DNA of 64,000 nt from NCBI GenBank assembly GCA_001447805.1, contig CP013099.1, positions 1,922,001-1,986,000 on the forward strand, written 5' to 3'. Shown in pieces: positions 53,986 through 62,761 of the stretch. Every line of letters begins with the position of its first letter. Positions within the stretch are counted from its first letter, which is position 1. Made by a program: the position numbers and the translations under genes. A model generated the notes under the pieces. It made no database searches, had not been told where the DNA came from, and saw nothing but the letters and a program-made list of their open reading frames with translations. This stretch comes from Candidatus Tenderia electrophaga. GTDB lineage: Bacteria; Pseudomonadota; Gammaproteobacteria; Tenderiales; Tenderiaceae.

Positions 53986-55208
53986 TTGGACCGACGCCGT
54001 TTTCTGCGCCTGCTGGGTCTGTTAGCCGTGGCCGGGGGTGCGCGACCGTTACGGGGTCAGGGGCAGGACCGCGATCCCGCTGGGACTCGCGCCGGCGTCA
54101 CCCTGTTCCTGTGCGGCGACGTGATGACCGGCCGCGGTATTGATCAGATCCTGCCCCATCCCGTTCAGCCCCGTCTGTACGAGTCCTATGTCAAGGATGC
54201 CCGCGATTATGTCGCCTTGGCAGAACGGGCCCATGGCCCGGTGCCACGTGCAGTGGACCCGACCTATGTCTGGGGCGAGGCGCTGGAGGTGTTGGCTCAG
54301 GTGGCGCCGCAGGCGCGCATTATCAACCTCGAGACCGCCGTCACCCGCCACAATGAGCCTTGGCCCAAGGGCATCAACTATCGCATGCATCCTGACAATA
54401 TTGACTGCCTGACGGCGGCCAAGATCGATTGTTGTGTCCTGGCCAACAATCATGTGCTGGACTGGGGGTATGCCGGGTTGGAACAGACCCTGGCCACGCT
54501 CGCCGAGGCCGGCATCCCCAGCACCGGCGCCGGGGCCACGGCGAGTGCGGCCGCCGCCCCCGCCATCTTGGATGTCGGGGCGGGGGTGCGCGTGCGGGTA
54601 TTCTCCTATGGGCTGGCGTCCAGCGGTATTTCCCCCGCTTGGCGCGCCACCGCAGAACGTCCGGGCGTCAACCTATGCCCGACCTGAGTGATGCCACTGT
54701 GCACCGTATCACCGCCCAAGTGAATCCACTCAAACAATCGGGCGACATCGTCATCGCCTCCATCCATTGGGGCGGCAACTGGGGCTATGCCATCCCGGAG
54801 GAACAACGCCGCTTTGCCCATGCCCTGATCGACACGGCCGGCGTTGATCTCATTCATGGCCATTCCTCCCATCACGTCAAGGGCATGGAGGTGTATCGGG
54901 GGCGGCCCATTCTGTATGGCTGCGGCGATTTTCTTAACGACTATGAAGGCATCGGCGGTCATGCGCAGTACCGTGGCGATCTGGGTCTGATGTACTTCCC
55001 CCGCCTAAACCCGGCCAGCGGTCGTCTGGTTGATTTTCAGCTGCACGCCACGCGTATCAAGAACCTGCGGGTCATGCGCGCCTCGGCCGAAGAGACGCAG
55101 TGGCTGCTGCAGGTCTTGAACCGAGAAGGTGAGGCCTTGGGGACCCGGGTGACCTCGCTCGGGGACGGACGGTTGCGCCTGCATTGGCGGGCGGAAAGGC
55201 AGGATTAG
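53986..55208 (+). pseudogene. CapA-family metallophosphatase-like protein, broken by one frameshift
   Basis: The first frame (53986-54687) encodes a Tat-type leader (DRRRFLRLLG) and the CapA domain start: TLFLCGDVMTGRGIDQILPH, then ARIINLETAVT and CCVLANNHVLDWGY. It stops just after GVNL. The second frame continues seamlessly with PDLSDATVHRITAQV, SIHWGGNWGYAI and GHSSHHVKGMEVYRGRPILY to 55208. A single missing base near 54676 (CTA-TG-CCC where CTA-TTG-CCC would restore GVNLLPDLSD) explains it. CapA proteins act in poly-gamma-glutamate or envelope polymer metabolism. The start is TTG with GAAGGGA upstream. Either a recent mutation or a sequencing error. Confidence 0.85.
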
Positions 55209-55798
55209 TTAAAGCCGCGGTCGCCGGTTTCTATATTCGTCAACATCCCGTTACGAAAGGTAAGCACGCGCATGAAACGGGTGGGGCCGAGATTGTAGGT
55301 CCATTCATCCACGCTCACGGAGACCTGCTGCCGCCCGCCTTCGATGGGGCGCGAGAGGGTTTCAAAGCGCTGTTCCTGCTGGTCCGGCGCGCCGCACAAG
55401 GCGCGGATTTCCGCCGAGGTGTCGCCCAGCGACAAACTGCTGAAATCACAGCGCTGCATGCCGGGCACCACGGTGAAGCCGCGGCTGCCGGTGTCGATGT
55501 GGGTGACCTTGCCGTCGCGGAAACTGATGATGCGCAGAAAGCGGGTGGGGCCGAAATTGTATATCCAGCGTTCGTTGATACGGCTGATGCTGCGCTCAAA
55601 ATCGGTGTCCGGCAGCGCCACGATCTGTTCGCCCCAACGGTCGACCCAGGTGGGTTCGCCGCACTTTTTCTCCACCGTCAGCTTTGCATCCCCCACCGTG
55701 ATCAGTCCACCGTTGCAGCGCAAGGCATAGGCCTCCTGGCTGACGCCGATGACCATACAAAAAAGGTATAGAGAAAATAAGCGGCGATAGCGGAACAT
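55205..55798 (-). CDS. Secreted DUF2845 protein with duplicated domain
   Basis: 197 residues with a signal peptide (FSLYLFCMVIGVSQEAYA). Two copies of the DUF2845 module are present. The first starts LRCNGGLITVGDAKLTVEKK and ends FLRIISFRDGKVTHIDTGSR. The second starts QRCDFSSLSLGDTSAEIRAL and ends FMRVLTFRNGMLTNIETGDR. Each has a Cys pair (RC...KCG; RC...LCG), likely disulfides. Function is unknown. The stop overlaps the stop of the convergent capA gene by four bases. Confidence 0.85.
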   Translation of the reverse strand: MFRYRRLFSLYLFCMVIGVSQEAYALRCNGGLITVGDAKLTVEKKCGEPTWVDRWGEQIVALPDTDFERSISRINERWIYNFGPTRFLRIISFRDGKVTHIDTGSRGFTVVPGMQRCDFSSLSLGDTSAEIRALCGAPDQQEQRFETLSRPIEGGRQQVSVSVDEWTYNLGPTRFMRVLTFRNGMLTNIETGDRGFN

Positions 55799-55941
55799 CG
55801 TTGTGGTTATCTGTTTGATCTGGTGTCGGTCTATTGTAGTCACAGTCTCCCAGTCGAGTCGACCGTGCAATTAAGATTTGTCAATGAAGGCCGGCCTGCG
55901 CTGCGCTAAGCTTTAGAAAATTCGCTTAGGAGGAATTCGTC

Positions 55942-56247
55942 ATGGCACATAGTATCGATCCCGTCGTCGACAACTGGTATCAACACTTGGACAAGGGACA
56001 ACGCTTCCGCGTTGTCGCGGTCGACCAGGACGGGCGCACGGTGGAACTTCAGCACTTCGACGGCGATGTGGAGGAGGTCGATTTTGACGATTGGTACCAG
56101 ATGGCCATCGCGCTGGCCGAGCCCCCGGAAAGCTGGGCCGGTGCCACCGACATCGGCAATGCCGATGACTTCGGCACCGAGGTCACCGACACCAAGGCCG
56201 GCGATTGGAATGAGCCGTTGAAGGAGTTCAAGACACCGCGAAAATAA
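55942..56247 (+). CDS. DUF6763 family protein
   Basis: 101 residues. VVDNWYQHLDKGQRFRVVAV and LQHFDGDVEEVDFDDWYQMA match the small acidic DUF6763 family of gammaproteobacteria. Very acidic overall with a basic tail. Function is unknown. The ribosome site TTAGGAGG is strong, about 8 bases before the ATG. Monocistronic. Confidence 0.85.
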   Translation: MAHSIDPVVDNWYQHLDKGQRFRVVAVDQDGRTVELQHFDGDVEEVDFDDWYQMAIALAEPPESWAGATDIGNADDFGTEVTDTKAGDWNEPLKEFKTPRK

Positions 56248-56354
56248 TCGCGGGTCCGACCTGATCATGTGAGGTCCTATTGCGCTTGAGCCCGCGCCAT
56301 GGCATATACTTTGCCCTTGCGCCAGGGTGCGGCCGCGTCAAGCAAAGGATCTGC

Positions 56355-57359
56355 ATGAAACAGCAATTACACGCACAGCCAGAGGAACGGGTTTATCATA
56401 CCAATCCCCCGCAAAAGCATACACAGCTGGCGGACCTGGCCAGCATTGAAGACCGGCGTCCCGCCACGGAGGTGCAGCGCCGACTTATGGACGGGCTCAA
56501 CCAGCGTAGCGCGCCGCTGCGGTTCACGCGGCACCCAAGCAGCGGCACTGTTATCCAGCGGCAGCTCAAAGCACAGGAATATGAGCAGATCCGTGACTTC
56601 AGCGCCCAATTGATGAAGCTTTATCCGCCCGATCGCTATTACTATATCGGCCTGGGTAAGAGCCCCACCCCCATCATCGCCTTCATGCAGGCGACGGGCG
56701 TGCCGGCCAGCAACATGCCCTTGAGCAAATTCAGCCATCGCACCAAGGGCCGCCGGGACGGCGGCCAGCTGGGTCTATCCGAACCGCTGACCGGCACGCA
56801 GCTGGCCGAACTGGAGCGCCACTTCGACAACTTCATTCCGAGCAAGGAAGTGCTGCGCGGCCGTGACCTGCTACTGATCGATTTCGTGCAAAGCGGCCGT
56901 TCCCTGATCGCCTCCGCCGATCACCTGCAGGATTACATCACCAAGAAATACTCGCGCACCGTGGGCTTTTTGTGTTGCAAGTCAACAATCCTGGACGACT
57001 CTGCCCCAGAGGTTGAACCCCTGGCCCTGACCCTGGAGGAGATGGAGGCCATGTCGGGCCAGTTTCTCGGTAGGCGCGGCATCGCCAATATGAATCTGCC
57101 CGGCGGTACGGAGGAGGCGGGCTCGCTCGGGGCGCAAATGGGCGCGGAAAAATACAAACCCATGGCCGAATACCCGGGCGATTTCAAGATCAAGGAAGGC
57201 CATCGCAGTCGCGACATCGCGCGCAGCGAAGAGGCCTATGACGCACTGGTGCGCGAGATCGAGACCTTCGCCAGTAAAGACGAAGACCTGGCCGAACTGC
57301 TGGGCATCGATCTTAAAAAGTTAAAAACCGAGGCGAGCAGCGAATTAAGCGATCTTTAG
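56355..57359 (+). CDS. Hypothetical protein with phosphoribosyltransferase-like motif
   Basis: 334 residues from ATG 56355, chosen for AAGGA upstream. The segment VLRGRDLLLIDFVQSGRSLI is shaped like the PRPP-binding loop of type I phosphoribosyltransferases (hydrophobic strand, Asp, then SG(R/K)(S/T)). YYYIGLGKSPTPIIAFMQAT resembles the preceding strand-loop. No recognised catalytic Asp pair (DD) is seen, so activity is uncertain. The C-terminal part is charged and helical. It converges on the flavoprotein gene with a 15-base overlap. Confidence 0.6.
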   Translation: MKQQLHAQPEERVYHTNPPQKHTQLADLASIEDRRPATEVQRRLMDGLNQRSAPLRFTRHPSSGTVIQRQLKAQEYEQIRDFSAQLMKLYPPDRYYYIGLGKSPTPIIAFMQATGVPASNMPLSKFSHRTKGRRDGGQLGLSEPLTGTQLAELERHFDNFIPSKEVLRGRDLLLIDFVQSGRSLIASADHLQDYITKKYSRTVGFLCCKSTILDDSAPEVEPLALTLEEMEAMSGQFLGRRGIANMNLPGGTEEAGSLGAQMGAEKYKPMAEYPGDFKIKEGHRSRDIARSEEAYDALVREIETFASKDEDLAELLGIDLKKLKTEASSELSDL

Positions 57360-58484
57360 CTGCGCCGGCAGCGCCGCTTGATGGGTATGGAGAAACCACC
57401 GCTCGATCAGCACGTGGCGGCTGAACCAGGCCGAGCCCAGCAGTTTGCGCGCAGCCAGATGACGCAATCCGTCGGGCAGCCAGCCCAGGGTGTCGCCACC
57501 GGCCTGGCGCTGGCCGAAGCGGGCGACGATCTTGTCTTCGTACTCCTTGAGCCGTTCGCGGCGATAGTCGCCGTCGGCGCCGACAATAATATCCGCCGCC
57601 AGCAGCGCCGATTCGATCGCCGGTCGGATGCCTTCACCGCTTTGCGCATAGGCCAGGCCGCAGGCATCGCCGATGAGCAGGGCGTGGTGGGTCGCCAAGG
57701 GGCGCGGCTGTTTCTGGCGGGAGAGTAAATAGGCGTGGCCGTGGAACTTCTCCGGTGTGTCGCTGGGAATGCGGCCGCTATCGATTAGAAACTGACGAAA
57801 CGCCGCCACGTGCTGGCCGAGGCGATGATTGTCCTCGCGTCCCAGGCCCACATTGAGTACATTTTGTTTGCGCACCGCCCAGCCATAGCCTTTCAGGTCA
57901 TTGCAAAAAAACAGCTCGGGGCGATGGGCATCGACAGCGCATCGCTCGGCCTGGGCCGGTGTCATTTCGAACTCCACCTCCTGGGCCGAAATGACGTGCT
58001 CGTCGCTGCCCAGGCGGGTGCCTAATGCCCGCGCCACCGGGCAAAAATGACCGCCGGCACCGATCAACAAGGGCGCGCTGAAGCGCGCATTGATTTGCCA
58101 GCGGCCGTTTGCACACTCGATCTGTTTGATGGGCTGGCCCAGTTCCAGCCGGGCGCCGCAGCGTTCCAATAGGTAATGGTCGAACTCGCAGCGGCGGATG
58201 CCGTAGCTCACCACTTGGTCGTAGTCGGTGGTCACCTGCGCACCGCCAATGGTGCCGGTACGGAAACCGTAGAACGGCTGCAATACGCGGCCCCGGCGAT
58301 AATCCTCGCAGTCGAAGCCCAGCGCGTCGATCACCGCCGGGGTGACCCAACCGGCGCACACCTTGTCGCGCGGGAAGTGTTTTTTGTCCAGCACCAGCAC
58401 GTCCAGGCCCGCCGCCTGCAGGCGTTTGGCGCAGGTGGAGCCGGCCGGTCCGCCGCCTACAATCAGCACATCATAATGCTCCAT
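57345..58484 (-). CDS. Geranylgeranyl reductase family FAD-dependent oxidoreductase
   Basis: 379 residues. YDVLIVGGGPAGSTCAKRLQ is the FAD-binding dinucleotide fold. DKVCAGWVTPAVIDAL and ALLIGDACGLAYAQSGEGIR match the geranylgeranyl-reductase/flavin halogenase-like group. Family members saturate isoprenoid double bonds or oxidise lipids. It lies 11 bases downstream of a CFA synthase and probably shares its transcript; similar pairs suggest modification of fatty acyl or cyclopropane chains. There is no signal peptide. Confidence 0.85.
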   Translation of the reverse strand: MEHYDVLIVGGGPAGSTCAKRLQAAGLDVLVLDKKHFPRDKVCAGWVTPAVIDALGFDCEDYRRGRVLQPFYGFRTGTIGGAQVTTDYDQVVSYGIRRCEFDHYLLERCGARLELGQPIKQIECANGRWQINARFSAPLLIGAGGHFCPVARALGTRLGSDEHVISAQEVEFEMTPAQAERCAVDAHRPELFFCNDLKGYGWAVRKQNVLNVGLGREDNHRLGQHVAAFRQFLIDSGRIPSDTPEKFHGHAYLLSRQKQPRPLATHHALLIGDACGLAYAQSGEGIRPAIESALLAADIIVGADGDYRRERLKEYEDKIVARFGQRQAGGDTLGWLPDGLRHLAARKLLGSAWFSRHVLIERWFLHTHQAALPAQLKIA

Positions 58485-58495
58485 GCTTGCGCTCC

Positions 58496-59797
58496 TCAGG
58501 TCTTGTCCGCGTATAGATGGGCCCGGCTCCAGGGTAAGTCGTTATTGCCCGGCCGGGTAAACATGACCTGGAACAACTGCAGCGCGCCGGTATTGAAGGC
58601 GGCGATGGAGGAGACCAGGTACAGCCGCCAGGCGCGCACGAACTCGTCGTCGAACATCTCCCTGACCTGCGCCTCATGCTGTTCATAACGCGCCAGCCAG
58701 TGCTCCAGGGTTTTGGAATAGTGTAGGCGCAGGTTCTCCACGTCCTGCACCGCAAACGCCCACGGCTCCAAGATCCCCAGCATCTCCCGCAGGGTGGGGG
58801 GATAGGCGCCGGGAAAGATGCGCTTTTCGATCCAGGGATTGAGCGGTGCGGACTGAGTTTGGCCGATGCTGTGGATCAGGCCGCGGCCGTCGGGGCGCAG
58901 CGCCCGGTTGATGACGTCTCCCAGCTCGCGGTAGTGCTCCACACCCACGTGTTCCAGCATGCCGATGGAGACGAAGGCGTCGAACTCGCCCTGGATATTG
59001 CGGTAGTCGTCTTCGACGAACTCCACCTGATTCGCCAGCCCCGCCTCGCGGGCGCGCTGGCGCGCCAGCTCTACCTGTTCGTGGGAGATGTTGTAGGCCC
59101 TGACATTCACTCCGTAGTGCTTCGCCATATGCAGGGCGGTGCCGCCCCAGCCGCAACCGGCCTCGACCACCGTTTCGCCGGGCTGCAGCCGCAGCTTGCG
59201 GCAGACATGATCCACCTTGGCGGCCTGGGCCGCCTCCAGGGACATGTCGGGGGCGGGAAAATAGGCACAGGTGTACTGCATTTCCGTATCCAGCCACAGA
59301 CGATAGAAATCGTTGCCGATGTCGTAGTGATGGTGGATGTTTTCGCGCGAGCCGCTCAGGCTGTTGGCGTTGGAGCGGCCCCACAGATCGGCCAGGCGGC
59401 GTTTGTATATCCCTGTGTCGGCGGTGGCGGTCAGCCGGCACTGATGAAAGATTTCCAGGAAGGTCAGCAGCTCGCCTTCCACATCGATGTCGCCGCTGCA
59501 GTACGACTCGCAGAAATTGAGACTGGGTTTGCTCAGCAGACGGCGCAGGGCACTGCGGTCATGGATGATGACCCCGGTCTTGGGCTCCGGGGTGGTGCGG
59601 AACAACTCCTTGCCGTCCCACAATACGATGCGCAGCGGCGGATCGCCGATCTCGCGGATGACCTTGCGCAACAGCCAGCGCTCCAGCGCGGAGACGGGGG
59701 GCGTGTGCTTGTCGTCCTGGGCCTGAATCTCGACCCGGTTGAGGCCTGATGTATAACTGGAATTAGGGGTAAATTGGTCGTGTTGTTCCGGTTTCAT
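58496..59797 (-). CDS. cfa: Cyclopropane-fatty-acyl-phospholipid synthase family methyltransferase
   Basis: 433 residues. The C-terminal two-thirds hold the CFA/Mycolic-acid synthase methyltransferase: QYTCAYFPAPDMSLEAAQAA, VVEAGCGWGGTALHMAKHYG as the SAM motif, and IGMLEHVGVEHYRELG. The N-terminal ~130 residues form the CFA lipid-binding domain. It transfers methylene from SAM to unsaturated phospholipid acyl chains. The ATG has AAGGA in the upstream region. A FAD oxidoreductase follows after 11 bases. CFA synthases are often stationary-phase induced, but no promoter could be assigned. Confidence 0.88.
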   Translation of the reverse strand: MKPEQHDQFTPNSSYTSGLNRVEIQAQDDKHTPPVSALERWLLRKVIREIGDPPLRIVLWDGKELFRTTPEPKTGVIIHDRSALRRLLSKPSLNFCESYCSGDIDVEGELLTFLEIFHQCRLTATADTGIYKRRLADLWGRSNANSLSGSRENIHHHYDIGNDFYRLWLDTEMQYTCAYFPAPDMSLEAAQAAKVDHVCRKLRLQPGETVVEAGCGWGGTALHMAKHYGVNVRAYNISHEQVELARQRAREAGLANQVEFVEDDYRNIQGEFDAFVSIGMLEHVGVEHYRELGDVINRALRPDGRGLIHSIGQTQSAPLNPWIEKRIFPGAYPPTLREMLGILEPWAFAVQDVENLRLHYSKTLEHWLARYEQHEAQVREMFDDEFVRAWRLYLVSSIAAFNTGALQLFQVMFTRPGNNDLPWSRAHLYADKT

Positions 59798-60126
59798 GGT
59801 AGCGTCCTTCCACCTGGTTTTGATTGCTTATTCTGAATCTCACTGACATGCCCAGCGTCGGCACATCAAACAGATGCTTATTCACAACTATAGAAAACCA
59901 ATTTAAAAATGGGAGTGTTGCGGGCGCATTGATAAAGCGCAAATAAGTTTGATTTGTCTTTAATCAAGAGTGTGGGGGCGCTGCTTCGGCGTGTGATTTC
60001 AGCTTAAGTTTTATATGCAAGGCTATGAACTTTTTATATTTTTCCATGGATGGTCGGCAATGTCGGGGGCGCCGGCTTGGACAATGCGTGATTCCGTAAC
60101 CCCCTTTGGAACGGGCCCTGACATCC
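59798..60126. other. Non-coding region upstream of cfa
   Basis: 329 bases without a convincing gene, AT-rich between 59820 and 60020, as expected of the promoter of cfa on the minus strand and the 3' flank of the patatin gene. TTGATT/AATCAA arms at 59949-59967 are 7 bases apart and do not fit an FNR site. Nothing else is recognisable. Confidence 0.5.
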
Positions 60127-62163
60127 TCACTCCACCTGCCCCGGCTTTAACCGATGCGCGCGCCGAAACGCCGCCGCCAGCGGCTCGTCATCGTCCTCGT
60201 TACACAGCCGATGGCCGATCTGAAAGCCGAGCTCGCGATAGGCCTCGAACTGGGCCTCGTCGAAGAACTGATCACCGGTGCTTTCGTCCGGGTACGAGGG
60301 ATGGGCGCGGCGGTAGCCGTAGATGTCCTCGGGCAGGCCGTCGATGAGGGTGGTGGTGACGAACAACAGCTCCGCCTCACTGCCGTCCACATAGGTGATG
60401 CGGCCGTGGATGAAGGCTTGCTCAGAGCGGCCGCTGACCGGGTCGGGCTGCAGCGGGGCGGTGTCCAGCTCCACCCGGGCGCCGAAGTCCACCCGCACCC
60501 GTTGAATCACCTGGGACAGGTCGCGGAAGGTCCAGTCCGGATCGGCGGCGGCATCGGCGACGATGATGTAGCGACAGCGGCGCCGGATCAGCTCATACAG
60601 GCCCAGGTTTTCGAAGTGGCCGCCGTCGGACAAATGGATGTGCATGCGCTTCTCGTTGAGAAAACGACCCGTGAGCTCGCGGAACATATAGATGTACCAC
60701 CACGGCCGCGACCACTTGCCCATTTTGGTGGCCGGGCGACGCGGATTGCGAATCCAATAGCCTAGGCGCACGTTGAGCAGGGTCATGAGAAAGATCAACG
60801 GCCGCGAGCGGGTGGCATAGGTGTTGGGGGCCACCGCGGCACCGGAGATGGCGAAGGCAGTGGCTAGGTTTAAGCTGCCGCCGACGTATTCCGACGAAGG
60901 GACATAGCCGGTGCTCGGGGCGCCGCAATACAGCGGCGAGAGGATAAAGCCGTCGCCGCCGCGCTCTTTGTACTCCGGCGTGTCGGAGCCCACCAGCTGG
61001 ATGTTGGTGTTGATCAGGTGATAGGGCGCTGCGGTCTGAGGGATCTCGTGCAACAGGCAGGCGTCGGCTTGCTCCTGCGGCACGCCCGCCACGGTGCAGG
61101 GCAGGTAGGCCTCCATCAATCGATTGCGATAGAAACGGTGCATGGAGACATGGTTGATATTGGCGTTCAAGGCCAGGATGAGTGACAGCAGCAGCGCGGC
61201 GCCCAGCCAGCCGATATTGTCCATGTGCCAGGTGAGGTGGTAGAACCAGAGAAACACCCCATATACCAGCAGACTCAACCCCAGGCTCAGCAACACCGAG
61301 CGTCCGCCCTTGGCCTCGTTGCCGTTCTTGCTTCCCTTAAAGCCGGCGAACAGGGAGACCACACCTGAGAGCGACACCGATGACATGATGGCGTCGAGCC
61401 ATTGCGCTGCGTGCTGGGCGAGATATTGATAGACCAACGGCAGCGTCCCCAACACCAGTGCCAGGCCGGCCAGCATCAGCGCCAGCCCGGCGCGCTCGCG
61501 CACCTTGCGCTGAAACATGCAGCGCCGTGCCGCCGGCCAGCGGGTACTCACCGCGAACACCAGCGAATAGACCAGGTAGCCGGCCAGCACCAGCACGCCC
61601 AAGGTGAACAACCAGGCAAACAGGTTGTTGTCCGCAACATGGCGCCCATCGACGGTTGGAAAGAAGGGCGCGGTGCCGAGGTCGATATTGATCAGCAGTA
61701 CAAACAGCAACAGAAATACCGGCACCAGTACCAGCAGGCTCACCAAGGTGCCGGTGAGGATGGCGCCGATCAGCGCCCATACGGTCAAGCCATCGCCGGG
61801 CGTCAGATACTTGCCGCGCGCACGCAACCAATACAGGATGTCCGAGCCGCGGTCCTGGCGTGAAGTGCCGAAGGGGAAGTCCCGTCCCAGATAAGACATG
61901 AACCAGGTCAGGGAGGCGCCGATAAAGCCGCCGCCCGAGACGGTGGAGAGATAATCCACCCGCTTGAGCAGCCCGCAGCGGTGCAGCGCCTGCAACAGCC
62001 CCAGATTAAAGGTGGCCGAGCGCACCCCGCCGCCCGACAGGGCCAGGCCCACCGCATCCACAGCCGGATCGCCCTCGTCCTGGCCGGCGAGGCGGCGGCG
62101 TTCCTTGATGCGTTCCAGCTCATCCTGATGGATCTGATCAAAGTCCTTGGCGTGCTCGTCCAT
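60127..62163 (-). CDS. Patatin-like phospholipase, integral membrane form
   Basis: 678 residues. A split patatin domain is visible: GLALSGGGVRSATFNLGLLQ (oxyanion loop), YLSTVSGGGFIG with the nucleophile Ser (first Gly of GxSxG is Thr, as in several large patatin-like proteins), and much later LSDGGHFENLGLYELI with the catalytic Asp. Between them are at least five or six membrane helices (LLVLVPVFLLLFVLLINIDL; LFTLGVLVLAGYLVYSLVF). It probably releases fatty acids from membrane lipids at the inner membrane. ATG 62163 has AAGGAAGGG upstream. No signal peptide. Confidence 0.88.
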   Translation of the reverse strand: MDEHAKDFDQIHQDELERIKERRRLAGQDEGDPAVDAVGLALSGGGVRSATFNLGLLQALHRCGLLKRVDYLSTVSGGGFIGASLTWFMSYLGRDFPFGTSRQDRGSDILYWLRARGKYLTPGDGLTVWALIGAILTGTLVSLLVLVPVFLLLFVLLINIDLGTAPFFPTVDGRHVADNNLFAWLFTLGVLVLAGYLVYSLVFAVSTRWPAARRCMFQRKVRERAGLALMLAGLALVLGTLPLVYQYLAQHAAQWLDAIMSSVSLSGVVSLFAGFKGSKNGNEAKGGRSVLLSLGLSLLVYGVFLWFYHLTWHMDNIGWLGAALLLSLILALNANINHVSMHRFYRNRLMEAYLPCTVAGVPQEQADACLLHEIPQTAAPYHLINTNIQLVGSDTPEYKERGGDGFILSPLYCGAPSTGYVPSSEYVGGSLNLATAFAISGAAVAPNTYATRSRPLIFLMTLLNVRLGYWIRNPRRPATKMGKWSRPWWYIYMFRELTGRFLNEKRMHIHLSDGGHFENLGLYELIRRRCRYIIVADAAADPDWTFRDLSQVIQRVRVDFGARVELDTAPLQPDPVSGRSEQAFIHGRITYVDGSEAELLFVTTTLIDGLPEDIYGYRRAHPSYPDESTGDQFFDEAQFEAYRELGFQIGHRLCNEDDDEPLAAAFRRAHRLKPGQVE

Positions 62164-62302
62164 GCTGCCCTTCCTTGCATTGTTATTGTTGTGCAATCGC
62201 GGTGACTGCGTGGCGCTATTTTTTCACTAAGCGGTTGATCGCGCCAGTCTTGCCATAGGCACCGGTTCCCCCTTCGCACCCCGTCCCCAAGTCCTTGACT
62301 CC

Positions 62303-62360
62303 AACAGTCCCCCCTTTGAAAAAGGGCACCCACAGGGCATAAAGGGTTAGGGGGGATTTA
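62303..62360. repeat. Interspersed palindromic repeat (CCCCCTTTGAAAAAGGG type), copy 1
   Basis: AACAGTCCCCCCTTTGAAAA then AGGG, followed after a short interruption by TTAGGGGGGATTTA. It resembles the copy at 63156-63216 and a widespread proteobacterial repeat. A GTGCCC-gtt-GGGCAC hairpin lies nearby at 62372-62386. An open frame across this region on the minus strand is not a gene. Confidence 0.75.
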
Positions 62361-62421
62361 TGCAAAACCAGCCGTGCCCGTTGGGCACTCATTGAAACAA
62401 CGTTGTGTTGCTTCGCCCATG

Positions 62422-62460
62422 CTCGGTGGGTTACGCAAAAATCGCTCACCCACCCTACAT
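62422..62460. repeat. REP-like GTGGGTTA/TCACCCACC element
   Basis: GGTGGGT (62425-62431) and ACCCACC (62448-62454) are perfect inverted arms around TACGCAAAAATCGCTC, with CTACAT following. It resembles the dispersed GTAGGGTGGGTTA-type repeat of many proteobacteria. Confidence 0.6.
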
Positions 62461-62481
62461 TGAGTCTTAAGTCAGTGCCAT

Positions 62482-62520
62482 AAGGTTAGGGGGGATTGAT
62501 ATAACTCCAGTATAGCCACC
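62482..62520. repeat. Half-copy of the palindromic repeat
   Basis: AAGGTTAGGGGGGATT followed by CCAGTATAGCCACC shares both its ends with the copy at 63156-63216 (TAGGGGGGATTTT ... CTGTATAGCCACC). It therefore looks like the right half of the same element. It lies ~240 bases before the SWIM gene. Confidence 0.6.
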
Positions 62521-62761
62521 CGGGAACCGCCCAACATGACTGGGGGCCTCTATACCCACGCCGCCGAATATCATTCGCTGGCGTATCCGGTAATATTTGC
62601 CAACAACCATATAGCTAAAAACGACATTAGAATAATTCAATTACTCATTGAATTATATAAGCATAATGGTTACATTCATAAGCCTGGAGTGGCCGGCTCG
62701 GGTACCCGTCGAGCGACACCGACTTGCGCCCTGCAGCAATCAGCGTCTTGGGAAACCAACC

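Noticed and set aside
59949-59967. TTGATT/AATCAA arms upstream of cfa as an FNR box
   Set aside because: FNR half-sites need a 4-base spacing between TTGAT and ATCAA; here the spacing is 9.
62216-62449. 77-codon open frame on the minus strand (starts MSDFCVTHRAWAKQHN)
   Set aside because: It is translation through dispersed palindromic repeats (GGTGGGTTA and CCCCCTTT elements) and has no protein-like features.
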